Shown here piece by piece: positions 61,212 to 64,000 of a stretch of 64,000 nt of DNA. The stretch is from an uncultured Bacteroides sp. GTDB lineage: Bacteria > Bacteroidota > Bacteroidia > Bacteroidales > Bacteroidaceae. A program made the translations under genes and the position numbers. Each line of letters starts with the position of its first letter. Within the stretch, counting starts at the first letter, position 1. The notes under the pieces are model-generated. The model did no database searches. It saw only the letters and a program-made list of their open reading frames with translations, and was not told the origin of the DNA. The stretch lies in assembly GCF_963678425.1 (NCBI RefSeq), contig NZ_OY782855.1, positions 2,480,001 through 2,544,000 of the forward strand. Reading direction: 5' to 3'.

Positions 61212-62831
61212 CTAGGATATAAGCAATTTCGAGGTCAAGACTTTCTTTCCGTTGAATGCACGAATCAGATAGAATCCTTTTTGCAAAGCAGTTGTAGGAA
61301 GCAAAAAATATTCACCGGATGTGGCGTTTTTTGCCGAGAAGATAAGCTGTCCACTTGCTGAAAGTAACTCTACTCTATCTATTTGTCCGGCGCAAAGCGT
61401 AAGATATCCCTGAGATGATTCACCAAAGACCTGCAGCTTATCTGCATCTTTAGCCTCAGCATAACCAAGACCTGTAACATTAGCACCCAGATTAAGTCCG
61501 GTTACTATCGGATCATGGTCGGAACAGCGGTAAGGATCGGCAGAATAATAGGTTGTATATTCATATCCAAGATAAAAGGGTTCGTCGGCATTGATGTGCC
61601 AAGGGCGAGCTCCCGTTACCTGAGAACTAAGAGTGGAGGTGGTCAGTGAATGATCAAGGTAACCCACATTCCCATTATACACATAACTGTAGTCTGATGG
61701 AGAATAACGTTTCAGCTGATTGACAAGTCCGCCATCCGTATATACTTTAATAGGGTCCTCCATGGAGTAAGAATTCATATCTCCAACCACCAGAACATCG
61801 GGATCACCATAATAAGTAGTAAGTTTATTGAGCGTATTCACAACCAACTGAGCCTGAGTAATCCGTTGATAGTTAAAGCTTCCCTGTCCATCGCCGGTAT
61901 CGGCATCATTTCCCGACCCTGAGCCCGATTTTGCTTTGAGATGGTTCACGGTGATAATCACCCTTTCCCCATTACTATTCAGATCAAATGCCTGTGCTAT
62001 CTGACGAAGCTGAAAGCCCTTGATTCCAAATTTATAAAGAGAACTATATGGAGTAACCCTGGTCTTATTATAAATAAATACATTCTTGGTAAATGTGCTT
62101 TCAGAGTAGTCGTTATCTGCCACATAAGCGTAGTTATTTGATGAGGTTACTTCGTTTAATCCGTTCACCAAATCGGTTACAGAGGTATTCCCCTCTCCCA
62201 CTTCGCAAAGAGCATAGACGTCAGCGTTCAATCCTTTAAGGGCTGCCAGTATCTTCGCCCGTTGACGGGTAAACTCTTCCTGGTTAGCAGCTCCATAGGT
62301 ATTGTTCCATAAATCCTTTTTAGCAATGTAATATTCCACATTAAAGCTGGCCACTTTCAGGTTGCATGCTCCAACACTTCCTGGAGATAGGGTTCTTTCA
62401 TTGCCCGAAAACACCGGCTGCACTTTAGGATCCAGCAAATAAGTGCCATTACTGTAGTATAAGGTACCGCGCAATCCGGTAACCTTGCTCCCGGTTCGCA
62501 ACGTATGGTTGCTATCTGTGTAAGTAAAATCACTGCTTTTCAGGGTAAGCTTTCGTTGGTTATTCTGAGTTGCAAGATTATTTGCATCAATACCGGGCAA
62601 AGCTACCTCGGTAGGAGAATAAAGCAGATCGGGAGAAAGGATAATATCTCCCGATGGACTGCTATAATATGTTTTTGTGACTGTTAACGGGCAACTAAAA
62701 ATTACTTCCTGTCCATTAAGGGTAGGAGATAAATTGTCAGTAAACGACTTTATTTCAACTTGTGAATATACAGGCAAACAAAATGAAAGTCCGCACCATA
62801 TTCCAATAAATAACAAAAGGCTCTTTCGCAT
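61212..62831 (-). CDS. Secreted endonuclease/exonuclease/phosphatase-family nuclease
   Basis: This 539-aa exported protein resembles extracellular nucleases of the EEP fold (ExeM/NucH type). The signal peptide ends LPVYSQ. An N-terminal OB-like or lamin-tail-like segment precedes the EEP domain, shown by KVASFNVEYY, ADVYALCEVGEG, ITVNHLKAKSG, LVVGDMNSYSMEDP and the SDHDPIVTGL end motif, which supply the metal and catalytic residues. The last 75 residues look like a type A C-terminal secretion domain (VELLSASGQLIFSA, LQKGFYLIRAFNGKKVLTSK). It probably degrades extracellular DNA or RNA for nutrients. A promoter element lies 32 bases upstream. Confidence 0.88.
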   Translation of the reverse strand: MRKSLLLFIGIWCGLSFCLPVYSQVEIKSFTDNLSPTLNGQEVIFSCPLTVTKTYYSSPSGDIILSPDLLYSPTEVALPGIDANNLATQNNQRKLTLKSSDFTYTDSNHTLRTGSKVTGLRGTLYYSNGTYLLDPKVQPVFSGNERTLSPGSVGACNLKVASFNVEYYIAKKDLWNNTYGAANQEEFTRQRAKILAALKGLNADVYALCEVGEGNTSVTDLVNGLNEVTSSNNYAYVADNDYSESTFTKNVFIYNKTRVTPYSSLYKFGIKGFQLRQIAQAFDLNSNGERVIITVNHLKAKSGSGSGNDADTGDGQGSFNYQRITQAQLVVNTLNKLTTYYGDPDVLVVGDMNSYSMEDPIKVYTDGGLVNQLKRYSPSDYSYVYNGNVGYLDHSLTTSTLSSQVTGARPWHINADEPFYLGYEYTTYYSADPYRCSDHDPIVTGLNLGANVTGLGYAEAKDADKLQVFGESSQGYLTLCAGQIDRVELLSASGQLIFSAKNATSGEYFLLPTTALQKGFYLIRAFNGKKVLTSKLLIS

Positions 62832-62862
62832 GGCTATCTTTTAAAGAATAAAATAAGAACTA

Positions 62863-62870
62863 CAAAGATA
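62863..62870 (-). promoter_or_regulatory. Nuclease promoter -7 element
   Basis: The minus strand reads TATCTTTG, matching TAnnTTTG, 32 bases before the nuclease ATG. It lies between the TolC-family stop and the nuclease start, so the two genes are probably separate units. Confidence 0.5.
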
Positions 62871-62880
62871 GCAGTTATTC

Positions 62881-64000
62881 TTACAGAGAAAGTGTAACTC
62901 CCTTATAAAAATCAAGAATCTTTGTTCTGAATATATAATCATATTTAGCCTGAATACGATCAGAAGAAACCTTCATAAGATTCATCTTCACCTGGTTAAA
63001 CTCTACAGAAGTAGCTTTTCCGTTTTCATACTTCTGGCGCATCAACTTAAATGATTCTTCGCTAGCTTCAACAGCAGTCTTACTGGAAGTAAATTTTGCC
63101 CCTGCTGCCACAGCGTTATAATATGCCTGCTGAATCTCTTTAAAGAGTCCTTTCTTTGATTCTTCTACCTGAAGAGCTTGAGTGCTATAGTTTAAGCGAG
63201 CTGTCTTTATCCTGTTACGTGTTTCGTAACGATTAAAGATAGGAATACTTAATGAAAGGCCAATATATTGGTTGAAATTATCATTCAATTGCTTACCAAA
63301 GCCATTACTGGTAATACCCGACATGGTATAATATCCGGTACCTAATGATCCGTTAAGAGAGAGTGTGGGGTAATAAGCTCCCTGTGCAATCTTAATATTC
63401 TTGTCCATTCCCTGCAAACGATACTGGGCAGCCAACACTGCCGGTTTATTAACAATAGCCTGAGTATAAATATCTTCCGGAGTACTTAAAGCCCCGAATC
63501 CCGGTTCCATTTCAGGAGAAACAATAGAGAATCCCTCTGGAGTTGAAAGTTCCAGTAGTTGTGTAAGTTCAAGAATAGCCAGCTTGCGGTTATTCTCCGC
63601 CTGCACAGCAGATAGTTCATCCTGAGCCAGATTGGCTTTTGCCTCGTATACCTGAGCGGTTGAAGCTTTTCCTACCTCTTCCATCCGGGTAATTCTGTCG
63701 AGTTGTTCCTTACTGAGGTTAATCTGTTCCTTGGCCACTTTACACAATTCTTCATTAAAAAGGACTTGTAAAAATGCGGAAGTCACATTTACACTTATAT
63801 CTTCTCTGGCTTTATTCAAATCCTCAGTGGCAGCTTTCAGATTAAGCTTACTTAATTCGATATTATTTGGTATCTGAAAGCCTGTAAAAATTGGCACACT
63901 GGCGTTAAGACCTAAACTACTGTTACTGCTGTTTTTATTCACATAAGAGTTATCCACAGGAGAAGTTGCGCGCCCAAACCTAAAATCCTGAGACATACTT
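62881..64000 (-). CDS. TolC-family outer-membrane efflux protein, N-terminus cut by the window
   Basis: At least 371 residues of an outer membrane factor are visible; the start lies beyond the right edge, so the internal ATG at 63996 should not be taken as the start. The alternating long helices (DLNKAREDISVNVTSAFLQVLFNEE, AKANLAQDELSAVQAENN, VEASEESFKLMRQKYENGKAT) and barrel strands (LNASVPIFTGFQ, YIGLSLSIPIFNRYETRNR) are typical of TolC/OprM proteins. The signature GKASTAQVYEAKANLAQ and its C-terminal repeat GKATSVEFNQVKMNLMK show the internal duplication. It would form the exit channel of an RND or ABC pump whose other genes probably lie to the right. Confidence 0.92.
   Translation of the reverse strand, partial: SMSQDFRFGRATSPVDNSYVNKNSSNSSLGLNASVPIFTGFQIPNNIELSKLNLKAATEDLNKAREDISVNVTSAFLQVLFNEELCKVAKEQINLSKEQLDRITRMEEVGKASTAQVYEAKANLAQDELSAVQAENNRKLAILELTQLLELSTPEGFSIVSPEMEPGFGALSTPEDIYTQAIVNKPAVLAAQYRLQGMDKNIKIAQGAYYPTLSLNGSLGTGYYTMSGITSNGFGKQLNDNFNQYIGLSLSIPIFNRYETRNRIKTARLNYSTQALQVEESKKGLFKEIQQAYYNAVAAGAKFTSSKTAVEASEESFKLMRQKYENGKATSVEFNQVKMNLMKVSSDRIQAKYDYIFRTKILDFYKGVTLSL

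Overview
The window looks like a chromosomal segment of a gut-type Bacteroidales species, probably Bacteroides or a close relative. It is AT-rich and carries SusC/SusD pairs, a FecR anti-sigma gene and many secreted glycoside hydrolases. It encodes a succinylornithine-type transcarbamylase, and many genes are preceded by the Bacteroides -7 promoter element TAnnTTTG. No intact mobile element, rRNA operon or CRISPR array is visible.

Layout. 1-1923: start of a signalling-type TonB-dependent receptor and its FecR anti-sigma factor. 2277-6472: a secreted esterase, then argF', proA and proB on the minus strand. 6652-9485: an aminotransferase, three tandem DUF2007 paralogues and a long AT-rich gap. 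9506-17163: an acyl-CoA ligase, an XRE-cupin regulator, a frameshifted proC, then argD, argC, argG, a GNAT gene and argR. A hairpin and promoter between argD and proC suggest two transcripts. ArgR has four evenly placed ATGCAT palindromes over its promoter. 17551-27009: an [FeFe]-hydrogenase operon in the order hydG-hydF-hydE-hydC-hydB-hydA; the HydB subunit is fused to a complete GltD/NfnB-like FAD/NADPH module.

27381-43658: a beta-glucan utilisation locus (SusC, SusD, surface glycan-binding lipoprotein, GH16, GH3, GH5, GH3) behind a membrane-spanning SusR-like regulator. 43771-44126: an MFS pseudogene. 44249-45160: a sugar acetyltransferase, tRNA-Pro and tRNA-Phe. 45207-46351: a largely non-coding stretch with an orphan promoter, a 21-bp-period repeat array and the long leader of a cold-shock gene. 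46352-47150: cold-shock protein and RRM protein. 47226-52055: a frameshifted GH3-PA14 gene, a small lipoprotein and a GH28 gene. 52353-54626: a Crp-like regulator with a TTG start, a small outer-membrane protein, a membrane protein and Tag glycosylase. 54847-57537: DUF47-PiT phosphate uptake and a CvfB-like protein, preceded by a Pho-box-like 11-bp-period array. 57633-64000: an RS/N-rich secreted protein, an AsmA-like/GT51 fusion, a secreted nuclease and a truncated TolC-family gene.

Functionally, the arginine and proline genes convert glutamate to both amino acids, the hydrogenase operon disposes of fermentation electrons as H2, and the glycan genes feed that fermentation. The least ordinary items are the HydB-GltD fusion, the Pho-box-like array, the ArgR operator layout, the degenerate intergenic arrays with 21-23 bp period, and two single-base frameshifts that need checking in reads.
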